DNA of 7,194 bases from Actinomycetes bacterium (GTDB lineage Bacteria > Actinomycetota > Acidimicrobiia > Acidimicrobiales > Palsa-688): contig JAKBBS010000162.1 in the NCBI GenBank assembly GCA_021808425.1, positions 1 to 7,194 on the forward strand, given 5' to 3'. The position numbers and the translations under genes were made by a program. The notes under the pieces were generated by a model, which searched no databases, was not told the origin of the DNA, and worked only from the letters and a program-made list of their open reading frames with translations. Position 1 is the stretch's first letter. Every line of letters starts with the position of its first letter. This document shows, one piece after another, positions 1 through 6,495 of this stretch.

Positions 1-697
1 CGACGTAGCCGGGCAGCCAGTTCGGCATCGTCGCAGCGATCGGCGCGTGAATCGAATGGATTGCGACACGGTACGCGAAGCCCGACAGTACGAGTGTCGC
101 AACTCCGAACGCTTCGAGGCGGACCTGCGTCGCCTGACCCCTCGGCGTGCGCCCGAGCGCCGCAGCATAGAGCGGCACGAACAGGTAGAAGGTCATCTCT
201 GTGCACAGCGACCAGGCTTGAGTTATCCCGGTGAGGATGTAGTGGGGAAAGTAGATCTGGGCGAACCCGAGGTACACGAGCGGCGCTTCCCAACTGTGGC
301 GGACTGTATCGGCCCCCATCACGTAGGAGATGAACAAGAACGCGAGCCAGTAAGCGGGGATGATCCTTCGAAGCCGGCGCTTCCAGAACTCGACGGTCCC
401 AGGCGACGATACGCCTTTGAGGTGCGCGACGGCGAAGCGCCGGTAGAGCAGGAAGCCGGAGATCACGAAGAACACCTCGACGCCAGCGTCCATCCGCGCC
501 GCGTAGCGACCGAGGCCGCTGCGGATAGTGAAGCCGCTCACGAATGTGGTGTGCACGCCGATGACCATGAGCGCGGCCATAGCCCGCAGGCCGTCGAAGC
601 AAGCGAACCTGGCGGCGGCGGTTGCCGTCGCTGGCGCTGGCGCTACCGCTGTGGCTACCGCTGTGGAGACTGGATGGGTGGCCGGCAGCGATCTCAC
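1..697 (-). CDS. Acyltransferase 3 family membrane protein (OafA/YrhL type), N-terminal part; C-terminus outside window
   Basis: This is the first 232 codons of an integral-membrane acyltransferase. The family moves acyl groups, often acetyl, onto cell-surface polysaccharides, glycolipids or antibiotics; the substrate here cannot be told. The family hallmarks appear in order: FDGLRAM at residues 34-40, a conserved histidine (H49) in the first membrane helix, VEVFFVISGFLLYRR at 73-87, the basic WKRRLRRIIPAYW at 105-117, and WSLCTEMTFYL at 162-172. Hydrophobic segments lie at about 40-54, 73-85 and 115-127. The start is taken as the GTG at 697, the only common start codon between the upstream in-frame stop (734-736) and the FDGLR motif; no good ribosome-binding site precedes it. 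About 30 residues of Ala/Thr/Pro-rich low-complexity sequence precede the domain. It lies 28 bp after sbcC on the same strand, so it may be co-transcribed, but no functional link is known. The family call is firm; the start is less certain. Confidence 0.9.
   Translation of the reverse strand, partial: MRSLPATHPVSTAVATAVAPAPATATAAARFACFDGLRAMAALMVIGVHTTFVSGFTIRSGLGRYAARMDAGVEVFFVISGFLLYRRFAVAHLKGVSSPGTVEFWKRRLRRIIPAYWLAFLFISYVMGADTVRHSWEAPLVYLGFAQIYFPHYILTGITQAWSLCTEMTFYLFVPLYAAALGRTPRGQATQVRLEAFGVATLVLSGFAYRVAIHSIHAPIAATMPNWLPGYV
642..665. repeat. Perfect 12-bp tandem repeat, two copies
   Basis: The unit GCTACCGCTGTG occurs twice back to back at 642-653 and 654-665. It encodes the alternating Ala/Thr/Val tail at the N-terminus of the acyltransferase on the minus strand. 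Adjacent GGCGCT and GGC repeats at about 610-642 extend the low-complexity tract. A 12-bp unit keeps the reading frame if copy number changes. Confidence 0.9.
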
Positions 698-725
698 GTC
701 GCCCGTGAGTATCGCAGGCCGGCAA

Positions 726-3038
726 CTAGACGTCTACCAGCCGCGCCGTAGCGCGGCGACCGGGCAGTTTGACGACCTCCACGGCGCTCGGGAGCTGCTC
801 TTTGATCTCGGTGTCGTGGGTGACGATCAGGATCTGGCGGAAACGGCCTCGCAGGCGCTCGAGCGCTAGCAGCATCCTGGTCTTGCGGTCGTCGTCGAGC
901 GGTCCGAAGACCTCGTCGAGCACGAGCAGGCCGACAGCCCCCCCGGACTGGAAATTGACGTGCTCGCTAATCGCCACACGAAGCGCAAGGTTTGCGAGGT
1001 CCACCTCCGACCCCGAGAAGCGGTCGAGTCCAAAGAGCTGGCCACCGTCGAGGATCTGCAGCTGGAACGTGTCCGGGTCGACCTGGACACCTTCGTACTC
1101 GTTGTCGGTGAGCTCGCCGAAGAGGGCGGCCGCCTGCTCTGCGAGCCTCGGGCCGACGCTCGCTACGACAGTGTCACGGAAACGGGCGAGCAGTTCTGCG
1201 GTCCGGGCGAGATGGCGAGCTCGTTTCTCCAAGTCGCCGAGCTTGTCGTGTTGGGCTTTGGCGTCCGCCAAGCGAGTAGCAGCCCCGTCGGCTCGCTCCC
1301 TCAGCCTCGCCGCTCGCAGTCCCGCGGCCTGGGCGTTCTCCTCCGAGCGTTGCGACACCTTGGCGGCGGAGTTTCGCTTCCCGGACGCAGATTCGAGGTC
1401 CTCGGGACGATAGTGGAGCGCTCTGGCCTGGTCGCGTAGGCCGTCGAGCAGGGAGGTTGCTTGGTCCATCTCGCTTCGAGCCGCATCGAGAGCGGCTTCG
1501 CTTGTCGCCCTCGTGGCGAACATCCCACGCAGGCCGAGCATTTCAGCGTGGGCGCCACGCTTCACGTCGATGCGCTTTCGAAGGGAACGGACCATCGCTT
1601 CGACGGCGCTCGTAGACGGGAGCGAGGTGCCGGGCGTGTCGCTCGGTGCAGCGACGGCGAGCCACGCTGCCAGCCTTTCGGCGTGAGTCTCCTGGGCCTT
1701 GCGTAGCGCAGCGTCAAACGTTGCGACCCTCTCGCTGTGAGCGGCTTGCTCCCGGCGCAGCTTGTCTGCGACCTTTCGGGTCCGGGCCGCCGCCTCGCGA
1801 AGCTCCACGACCCGGCCGCTGCGGGCTTCCAGTAACTTCCTCGCCGAATCGACCTCCCGGCGGTGATGGGCCCTGACCGCGTCGAAAGACTCACCGAGGA
1901 CCTGGCCGCACGTGGGGCACGTCGAGTTGCCCGAGATCGACTCGGCGCTGTGCTGGGCGGCCACGGCAACACGGAGGGACTCCCGCGCAGCGTCCTCGTA
2001 TGCCGCGGCTGCGGCAAGTTCGTTCGCGACGCGTTCGGCCTCCTTGGAGGCGTAGCTGCTTGCGGCTTCGTCGAAGTCGCCGGGAGGTTCGGGCGCTGGC
2101 GCCGCGTCCGCCGTCCTGGCCGCACGCGCAGCTTCGACCAGCAGATCTAAGCGCCTTGAGTCCTCGTCGAGCCCCGACGACTGCTCTTCGAGCACCTTCA
2201 GGCGCGCCGAGGCCTCGTCGAGGCCGGCGAGCGTCTCGACGAGGCCGGCTACCTGGCTTCTCGCCCTCTCCAAGCGTTCTCGTACCGCACGACCCTCGAC
2301 GACGACGCGTTCGTGTCTCTGGCGGAGCAAGTCGAGAGCGAGAAGCTCCCGCTCGGCATCCTCGAGTCTTCCCCGGGCGGCTGTCGCGGCCCCGACCTCC
2401 TCCGTCGCTGCGACCTCGGCCGCAGAGGCAGCCGCGTCGGAGTCCGACACCTCGACTTCGAGGGCTTCGACGTCGGGAAGCATGGCCCTCAGCCGGTCGT
2501 GGTCCGCGCCGCACTCACGGGCGTCGCGTCGCGCCGCGTCGCGAGCCGCGTCAAGGGGGGTTATGCCGAGCAGGGCCATCACGAGGCGCCGTCTCTCCTC
2601 GGGACGTTGCGCCGAGAACGCCGCCAACTGATTCTGCTCGGCGAACACCGAGGCACGAAACGCGTCGACGTCCAGCCCGAGAATCGACTCCACGTAGGCC
2701 TGGGCGTCGCGGTTTGCGGTCGCCATCACAGCGCCGTCGCAGGTCACCTCGACCGCCGACGAAGAGTTGACTCCTTTGACCGTCCGGCGCACCGTGTAGA
2801 GGTGGCCCTCGTGCTCGAATTCGATCGCGCAAACCCCGTCCGCTACTACACCGGCGGTCCGGATCAGTTCACGGCTCGTTCGCGACTTGCCCCACAAGGC
2901 GAAAAGGATCGCTTCTAGAAGCGTCGACTTTCCCGAACCGTTCGGCCCGTGAATACCAACAAGGCCGGGCGGGATCTCGAGGTCCAGGTCCTGCTCGTAG
3001 ACCCTGAAGTTGCGAAGATGCAGCCGGGTGATCAACAC
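726..3038 (-). CDS. sbcC: Exonuclease subunit SbcC (Rad50-like SMC-type ATPase)
   Basis: This is the ATPase and scaffold subunit of the SbcCD complex, which opens DNA hairpins and processes double-strand ends in the nucleoid. The protein has about 770 residues. Walker A GPNGSGKS is at residues 31-38, followed by a Q-loop-like FAEQNQ. Long Ala/Arg/Glu-rich coiled coils flank a CPTC zinc hook (C374 and C377) near the middle, the expected site of Rad50-type dimerisation. The C-terminal half-ATPase has an ABC signature variant FSGSE (674-678), Walker B LLVLDE ending at D708-E709, and VTHD with H741. It is shorter than E. coli SbcC (about 1048 residues), mainly through shorter coils. The frame is open further upstream, but that part lies over sbcD. 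The GTG at 3038 gives the usual MLITRL-type beginning and a 7-bp overlap with the sbcD stop. The TTG at 3035 would give a 4-bp overlap. Either implies translational coupling to sbcD. Confidence 0.95.
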   Translation of the reverse strand: MLITRLHLRNFRVYEQDLDLEIPPGLVGIHGPNGSGKSTLLEAILFALWGKSRTSRELIRTAGVVADGVCAIEFEHEGHLYTVRRTVKGVNSSSAVEVTCDGAVMATANRDAQAYVESILGLDVDAFRASVFAEQNQLAAFSAQRPEERRRLVMALLGITPLDAARDAARRDARECGADHDRLRAMLPDVEALEVEVSDSDAAASAAEVAATEEVGAATAARGRLEDAERELLALDLLRQRHERVVVEGRAVRERLERARSQVAGLVETLAGLDEASARLKVLEEQSSGLDEDSRRLDLLVEAARAARTADAAPAPEPPGDFDEAASSYASKEAERVANELAAAAAYEDAARESLRVAVAAQHSAESISGNSTCPTCGQVLGESFDAVRAHHRREVDSARKLLEARSGRVVELREAAARTRKVADKLRREQAAHSERVATFDAALRKAQETHAERLAAWLAVAAPSDTPGTSLPSTSAVEAMVRSLRKRIDVKRGAHAEMLGLRGMFATRATSEAALDAARSEMDQATSLLDGLRDQARALHYRPEDLESASGKRNSAAKVSQRSEENAQAAGLRAARLRERADGAATRLADAKAQHDKLGDLEKRARHLARTAELLARFRDTVVASVGPRLAEQAAALFGELTDNEYEGVQVDPDTFQLQILDGGQLFGLDRFSGSEVDLANLALRVAISEHVNFQSGGAVGLLVLDEVFGPLDDDRKTRMLLALERLRGRFRQILIVTHDTEIKEQLPSAVEVVKLPGRRATARLVDV

Positions 3039-4168
3039 GACGACGGTGCGGGTCCTGGGCCGCCGAGGATCGCAGCGTCGAGGTAGTCGAGTCCCATCTG
3101 GCGGACACCCTCCGAGTCGAGGCCCGTCAAGTCCTGACCTGCGAGATAGCGGGTCCACTGCGCCCCGAGGCCTGCGATTTCAGGCAGCTCCGCCGGAATC
3201 GAGCGGCTGACGAATTGCGGCTCCACCTTCAAATGCAAACCGGACCGGGCGGCGTCTCGGACAGCGTTTCGGTCCACCAGGCGCCACACGTCGGGGTCGA
3301 CGCCATCTACGTAGACCCTCGCGACGGCGCCTTCGGGGATAGTGGCCGCCTTTTTTTCCAGAAGCTCCTGCAGTTCGCTCGGGGCCAAGCCGAGCGCGTA
3401 GACAGACTCCAAGGTGACCAGAGGTCGCCTACCGGCTAGCTCGACGGCCTGGCAGTGCCCGGTGTCGGTGTCGAGCAGTACGATCCCCTTCGAGCGTTCC
3501 GGCTCGTCGGCGAAGCTGAAGCTGTCCGGTGCCCCGGCGTACCACATGGTCTCGGTGACCGTCGTGAACGTGTGGTAGTGCCCGAGAAGTACGAGGTCGG
3601 AGCGGAGGAGGTCCTGGTCGACTTCTATCTCGTTGATATCGGCATGGCGGGGTTGGAGCTGCCTGAGCCGGGGATGGGTGAGCAGCAGGTTCGTCCGGTC
3701 GGCGAGGCGTCCTCGAGCCGCTTCGTCTAGAGCATCGACCGCCGCTTTCACAGTGAGCGTCTGGGGGACGGCGTGGACTGCGAGCCCCGGGAAGTCGAAA
3801 CGCTCGTAACACAGGCGGTGAGCGAAGGCCATCTCGGGAAAGGTGTCCGAGAGCGCCGCGTACGGGCTTCCTTTCCCCGGCAGGCGGGGTGTGTCGTGGT
3901 TGCCGGAGATCACCACCGCCTTTACGCCGTGGTCGCGGATTGAAGCCAGGGCGCGCTGCGCCACCTGGTAGGAGCGGTAGCTGGGCCGGGGATGGTCGAA
4001 AATGTCGCCGAGCCACACCACTAGATCAGGTTCCAAGCTGAGCGCGAGGGCGACGGCAGCCTCGAAGGACACCTCGAAGTCCCGCTCACGCTGGTTGACC
4101 CCCGATCCGGCTGTTACCGGATAGTAGGAGCGACCTAGGTGTGCGTCTCCGAGTGCAGCAATGCGCAT
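3032..4168 (-). CDS. sbcD: Exonuclease subunit SbcD (Mre11-like metallophosphoesterase)
   Basis: This is the Mn-dependent nuclease subunit that partners with SbcC. The 378-residue protein has the full set of calcineurin-like phosphoesterase motifs: GDAHLG with D8 and H10, GDIFDH with D55, GNHD with N90 and H91, LLLTHPR with H165, and LGHYH with H197 and H199. These are the expected ligands for two metal ions plus the catalytic histidine. The C-terminal part (about 230-378) corresponds to the capping and SbcC-binding region. The ATG at 4168 sits directly before the first phosphoesterase strand, so the start is secure, although no strong Shine-Dalgarno is visible. It is the first gene of a minus-strand sbcD-sbcC unit and overlaps sbcC by 7 bp. 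The start codon lies in the palindrome ATGCGCAT (4161-4168), which also creates an ATG on the opposite strand. A run of seven A (coding strand, 3351-3357) encodes part of the EKKAA stretch and is a possible slippage site. Confidence 0.97.
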   Translation of the reverse strand: MRIAALGDAHLGRSYYPVTAGSGVNQRERDFEVSFEAAVALALSLEPDLVVWLGDIFDHPRPSYRSYQVAQRALASIRDHGVKAVVISGNHDTPRLPGKGSPYAALSDTFPEMAFAHRLCYERFDFPGLAVHAVPQTLTVKAAVDALDEAARGRLADRTNLLLTHPRLRQLQPRHADINEIEVDQDLLRSDLVLLGHYHTFTTVTETMWYAGAPDSFSFADEPERSKGIVLLDTDTGHCQAVELAGRRPLVTLESVYALGLAPSELQELLEKKAATIPEGAVARVYVDGVDPDVWRLVDRNAVRDAARSGLHLKVEPQFVSRSIPAELPEIAGLGAQWTRYLAGQDLTGLDSEGVRQMGLDYLDAAILGGPGPAPSSC

Positions 4169-4256
4169 AGCTCAAGCCAATCAGACGGATGAGACGAATA
4201 GCAACGTTGTAGTTAGTAGTCTCGTGACCGTGGCCACATCAGCGGGGCGTTCTGCG
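4169..4256. promoter_or_regulatory. Divergent intergenic region between sbcD and the NERD gene
   Basis: The first 60 bases from 4161 are 45 percent G+C, clearly lower than the flanking genes, as expected for a promoter region serving two divergent transcripts. It holds a perfect 8-bp palindrome CAACGTTG (4202-4209). No convincing -35/-10 pair could be fixed on either strand, so the assignment rests on position and composition. Part of it could instead be coding if the NERD gene starts at the ATG at 4161. Confidence 0.5.
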
Positions 4257-5048
4257 ATGCAACGCTACCGCCGCCTTCGCTATAGACACGTCGCCCGCCG
4301 GGCGTTTCTGGCGTTCGTCTCGCTTGCTCTCGCAGCCGCCGGTGCCGATGTGGCGTCGAGCTTCGGGACGTCGGGGGCGGACGGGATTTTCGCGGGGACG
4401 CTCGCTGCGATCGGTCTGGCCGGGCTGGCGTTGGCGTGGTGGGGTCCGTTCGGGCGCGCCGAGATGGACCGGTGGCGCCAAGGGGCGGCCGGCGAGGTTT
4501 CCACAGCCGCGATCCTCGATGCGATGGCCGGACGACGCTGGAAGGTATGGCACGACCTGGCGGTCCCGACGAGGAGACAGAACATCGACCACCTAGTGGT
4601 AGGCCCTACCGGGGTGTGGCTGGTCGACTCGAAGACAACCAGGGCCACCGTTACGCGGCGATGGGGTAGGAGGATACGGGTCGGCGGACGGCCCTTCGAC
4701 ACGTCCGCCACGGCGTGGGAAGCAGAAATGGTCGCTCGGGAGCTGACCGCGTTTCTAGGTGAGGCCGCCCCCGTCGAGGTGTATCCCCTGGTTGTTCTGC
4801 ACTCTATAGGCACGGCGTCGCGGGCCCGGCAGCGTCGGCTATCACGGCGCGCCGAAGAAGGCGGAGTGCGGATCGTTGAGCCCTCTAAGCTCACCAGGCA
4901 CATTCGCCGGGGACGGCGCGCGCTGAGCAGAACCGACATCGCGAGGATCGCCTCTGGCGTGGACGCAGCATTCGAGGAGGCGTCCTGGCAGGAAGGCTCG
5001 TCAGACGAAGGGCCTCGGAGAGCCCCGAGGGCATGGTCTCGTGCCTGA
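4257..5048 (+). CDS. Membrane-anchored NERD-domain protein (nuclease-related)
   Basis: From the ATG at 4257 the protein has 263 residues. A basic N-terminus is followed by two likely membrane helices (about 16-36 and 44-64), then a cytoplasmic NERD domain: GAAGE with E80, RRQNIDHLVV with D111, and VWLVDSKT with D124 and K126. These acidic and lysine positions match the PD-(D/E)XK-like core that defines NERD, so DNA binding or cleavage is plausible but unproven. The C-terminus is rich in Arg, Glu and Ser. NERD domains occur in single-copy bacterial proteins and fused to helicases or kinases; cellular roles are poorly known. The same frame is open from the ATG at 4161 (295 residues) and has GTG codons at 4224 and 4230. 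I prefer 4257 because the extra 32 residues are polar and AT-rich, lie over the likely sbcD promoter, and a weak AGCGGGG stands just upstream. It is divergent from sbcDC and overlaps the NUDIX gene by 8 bp. Confidence 0.8.
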   Translation: MQRYRRLRYRHVARRAFLAFVSLALAAAGADVASSFGTSGADGIFAGTLAAIGLAGLALAWWGPFGRAEMDRWRQGAAGEVSTAAILDAMAGRRWKVWHDLAVPTRRQNIDHLVVGPTGVWLVDSKTTRATVTRRWGRRIRVGGRPFDTSATAWEAEMVARELTAFLGEAAPVEVYPLVVLHSIGTASRARQRRLSRRAEEGGVRIVEPSKLTRHIRRGRRALSRTDIARIASGVDAAFEEASWQEGSSDEGPRRAPRAWSRA

Positions 5049-5775
5049 AACGCCGCCTCGACCGACCGAAGCGACTCCTGCAGCGACCGTCGTCGTCCTC
5101 CGTGAGAACGCGGGCGAGTTGGAAGTCCTCATGGTTCGCCGTAACTCCCGTGGAGCTTTCGGTGGAATGTGGGTTTTCCCTGGCGGCCAGGTCGACGACG
5201 CCGACCGGGCGCAGGCCGCTGCGGGGCTTCAAACGTCGAGCGAGGCAGGGGTTTCTATGCCGGACGAGGTTGCCGCAGCGCGAATCGCTGCCGTGCGAGA
5301 AGCGCGTGAGGAAGCGGGCATCGACCTCGACGTTGAGGGGCTGGAGTTGCTGTCGTTCTGGATGCCGCCGCCCGAAGCTCCACGGCGTTTCGCTACCTGG
5401 TTCTTCCTCGGGGTAGCGCCGCACGGCTCGGAGGTAGTCGTCGACGACTCCGAGATACGCGAGTTCCGCTGGCTAACCGCGCAGGCGGCGATGGACGCCA
5501 GGAATTCGGCTGCGATGACAATGGCCCCCCCGACCTACATGACCCTGTGGTGGATCGCCAGACACGGCGACGCAGCGTCGGCGCTCGCATCGGTCGCAGG
5601 CCGGCCCGTCGAGGCTTACGAGACTCGAATGTTTCCTGCCTCAGGCGACATGCCCGCGGTAGCGGTGTGGCTGGGCGACGCCGGTTTTGCCGACGGGAAC
5701 ATGTCCAGGCCCGGTCCGCGACGGCGGCTCGTCATGTCCGAGCCGGCGTGGACTGTCGAGGTCACGTCGAGCTAG
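5041..5775 (+). CDS. NUDIX hydrolase, NUDT19-like
   Basis: This 244-residue protein likely hydrolyses a nucleoside diphosphate linked to another moiety. NUDT19-type members in eukaryotes act on CoA and its derivatives, but the substrate here is unknown. The fold begins near residue 15 (ATVVVLR), then MWVFPGGQVDDAD (43-55). The catalytic helix REAREEAGI is at 86-94, with E87, E90 and E91 as the metal-binding glutamates. The glycines at 48-49 are separated from that helix by an extra segment of about 20 residues, so the classical GX5EX7REUXEEXGU spacing is interrupted. SFWMPPPEAPRRFATWFFLG (105-124) matches the region typical of NUDT19-like proteins. The GTG at 5041 overlaps the end of the NERD gene by 8 bp, implying coupled translation; GAGGG about 13 bases upstream is a weak binding site. 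The last 14 bp run convergently into the small ribbon-helix-helix frame. The family is secure and the substrate open. Confidence 0.85.
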   Translation: MPETPPRPTEATPAATVVVLRENAGELEVLMVRRNSRGAFGGMWVFPGGQVDDADRAQAAAGLQTSSEAGVSMPDEVAAARIAAVREAREEAGIDLDVEGLELLSFWMPPPEAPRRFATWFFLGVAPHGSEVVVDDSEIREFRWLTAQAAMDARNSAAMTMAPPTYMTLWWIARHGDAASALASVAGRPVEAYETRMFPASGDMPAVAVWLGDAGFADGNMSRPGPRRRLVMSEPAWTVEVTSS

Positions 5776-5896
5776 AGCAGGAGGTTGGAAAAAAAGGTGG
5801 GATATCGCGGCTGAGGTCGTCGACGAACCTCCCGATCGATTCCAACGCCTGCACGACGTCCTCGTCGAGGCTCAATGTGACGCGGCGTTTCTTCAT
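5762..5896 (-). CDS. Possible miniature or truncated ribbon-helix-helix (CopG-like) regulator
   Basis: This short frame of 44 residues begins MKKRRVTLSLDEDVVQALES, a classic ribbon-helix-helix start: a basic beta strand that would enter the DNA major groove, then the first helix. Such proteins are antitoxins or small transcription repressors. After residue 22 the second helix is not convincing: DIPPFFPTSCSSST contains three prolines and ends early. Length is close to CopG of pLS1 (45 residues), but the tail looks degraded or out of frame. A shift of one base after ESIG would give RSSTTSAAISHLF, which looks more like a turn plus second helix, and a run of seven T occurs later in the frame. An upstream in-frame ATG at 5911 would add five residues. 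The ATG at 5896 is preferred because TATTAT lies six bases before it, suiting a leaderless transcript. No toxin gene is adjacent. It may be real, truncated, or a remnant. Confidence 0.4.
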   Translation of the reverse strand: MKKRRVTLSLDEDVVQALESIGRFVDDLSRDIPPFFPTSCSSST

Positions 5897-5897
5897 A

Positions 5898-5913
5898 ACA
5901 TGATAATACATGT
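5898..5913 (-). promoter_or_regulatory. Inverted repeat flanking a -10 box: putative autoregulatory operator
   Basis: On the minus strand the site reads ACATG-TATTAT-CATGT. The two 5-bp arms (5909-5913 and 5898-5902) are perfect inverted repeats, and the six-base spacer matches a -10 hexamer (TATTAT against TATAAT) six bases before the ATG at 5896. Dimeric ribbon-helix-helix proteins typically bind such sites and repress their own promoter. No good -35 element is seen. The operator role is inferred. Confidence 0.4.
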
Positions 5914-5951
5914 CTAATTGAGCCGTTTTTGGCCCCGCTTCGGGAAGGACT

Positions 5952-6476
5952 TCAGTACTCGATGCCCTTTTTCGCCTTGATGCCCCGGTCATAGGCGTGC
6001 TTGACCTTGCGCATCTCGCTGACCGTGTCCGCCACGTCGATTAGCTCAGCAGCGGCGTTACGCCCCGTCATGACCACGCTGGTCTTAGGGGACCTGGAGC
6101 GGATACCGGCAGCGACCTCCTCGCCGTCTATCCAGCCGTAGCTGACCGCGTAGGTGATCTCGTCGAAAATCAGAAGGTCGTATTCCCCCGACGACAGCAT
6201 CGCCGACGCCACCTGCCACGCGTGGCGGCCTTTGGCCGCGGTCTCGTCCAAATCCGTCGACTCCCAGGTGAAGCCGTCGCCGAGGGTGTGCCACTCGATG
6301 CCGAGGTGATCGGCGAGCTTTCGTTCCCCTGTCTTCCAGGACCCCCCTTTGACGAACTGCACCACGCCTACACGCCACCCGCGCGCCCATCCGCGGGCCA
6401 TCACCCCGAACGCTGCGGACGACTTGCCTTTACCGTCACCTGTGTTCAACAACACGATCGACTCTGCTCTGGCCAT
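5952..6476 (-). CDS. cobO: Cob(I)yrinic acid a,c-diamide adenosyltransferase (CobO/BtuR/CobA type)
   Basis: The enzyme transfers the 5'-deoxyadenosyl group of ATP to the cobalt of cob(I)yrinic acid diamide or cobinamide, forming the adenosyl-corrin needed for coenzyme B12. The protein has 174 residues. It shows the P-loop GDGKGKSS at 13-20, GFTWES at 68-73, the Walker B-like LLIFDE ending at D105-E106, TGRNA, and the conserved C-terminal GIKAKKGIEY. It is slightly shorter than the common 190-200 residues because it lacks the usual N-terminal extension, and it ends normally. The frame is open upstream of 6476, but that part covers the riboswitch on the other strand, and the ATG at 6476 gives the standard distance to the P-loop. 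No Shine-Dalgarno is seen, and TAGAGT stands seven bases before the ATG, suggesting leaderless translation. It is divergent from cobU, a gene of the same pathway. Confidence 0.95.
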   Translation of the reverse strand: MARAESIVLLNTGDGKGKSSAAFGVMARGWARGWRVGVVQFVKGGSWKTGERKLADHLGIEWHTLGDGFTWESTDLDETAAKGRHAWQVASAMLSSGEYDLLIFDEITYAVSYGWIDGEEVAAGIRSRSPKTSVVMTGRNAAAELIDVADTVSEMRKVKHAYDRGIKAKKGIEY

Positions 6477-6483
6477 GCACCGC

Positions 6484-6489
6484 ACTCTA
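6484..6489 (-). promoter_or_regulatory. Candidate -10 element for cobO (leaderless)
   Basis: On the minus strand TAGAGT fits the actinobacterial -10 pattern TANNNT and is followed by seven bases and then the cobO ATG. That is the spacing expected when transcription starts at the start codon itself. No clear -35 was found. The element lies between cobO and the riboswitch, so the upstream part of this promoter would overlap DNA that encodes the aptamer. Confidence 0.4.
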
Positions 6490-6495
6490 CGACTA

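Noticed and set aside
47..751. Plus-strand open frame of 234 codons
   Set aside because: It is antisense to the acyltransferase, whose minus-strand frame carries all the family motifs; the plus frame is Arg/Glu/Pro-rich with no recognisable domain, as expected for a shadow in GC-rich DNA.
2000..2770. Plus-strand open frame of 256 codons inside sbcC
   Set aside because: The translation is almost entirely Arg, Pro and Ser and lies opposite the well-supported SbcC coiled coil.
3039..3158. Upstream extension of sbcC by 40 residues
   Set aside because: It lies wholly over the sbcD C-terminal coding region, is Arg/Pro-rich, and Rad50/SbcC proteins begin right at the ITRLHLRNF strand.
726..5775. 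A new multi-gene defence system built from SbcCD, NERD and NUDIX proteins
   Set aside because: SbcCD is ordinary housekeeping DNA repair, and no mobile elements, integrase, toxin or other defence hallmark is present. Adjacency alone does not support the claim, so only the NERD neighbourhood is kept as a question.
5687..5917. Plus-strand frame after the NUDIX gene reading through 5780-5917
   Set aside because: It overlaps the NUDIX end in another frame and lies antisense to the ribbon-helix-helix frame; no independent start or domain is seen.
5930..5945. Hairpin CCCG-CTT-CGGG (5934-5944) as terminator of cobO or the NUDIX gene
   Set aside because: The stem is only 4 bp. The T-run precedes rather than follows it on the plus strand, and no T-run follows on the minus strand.
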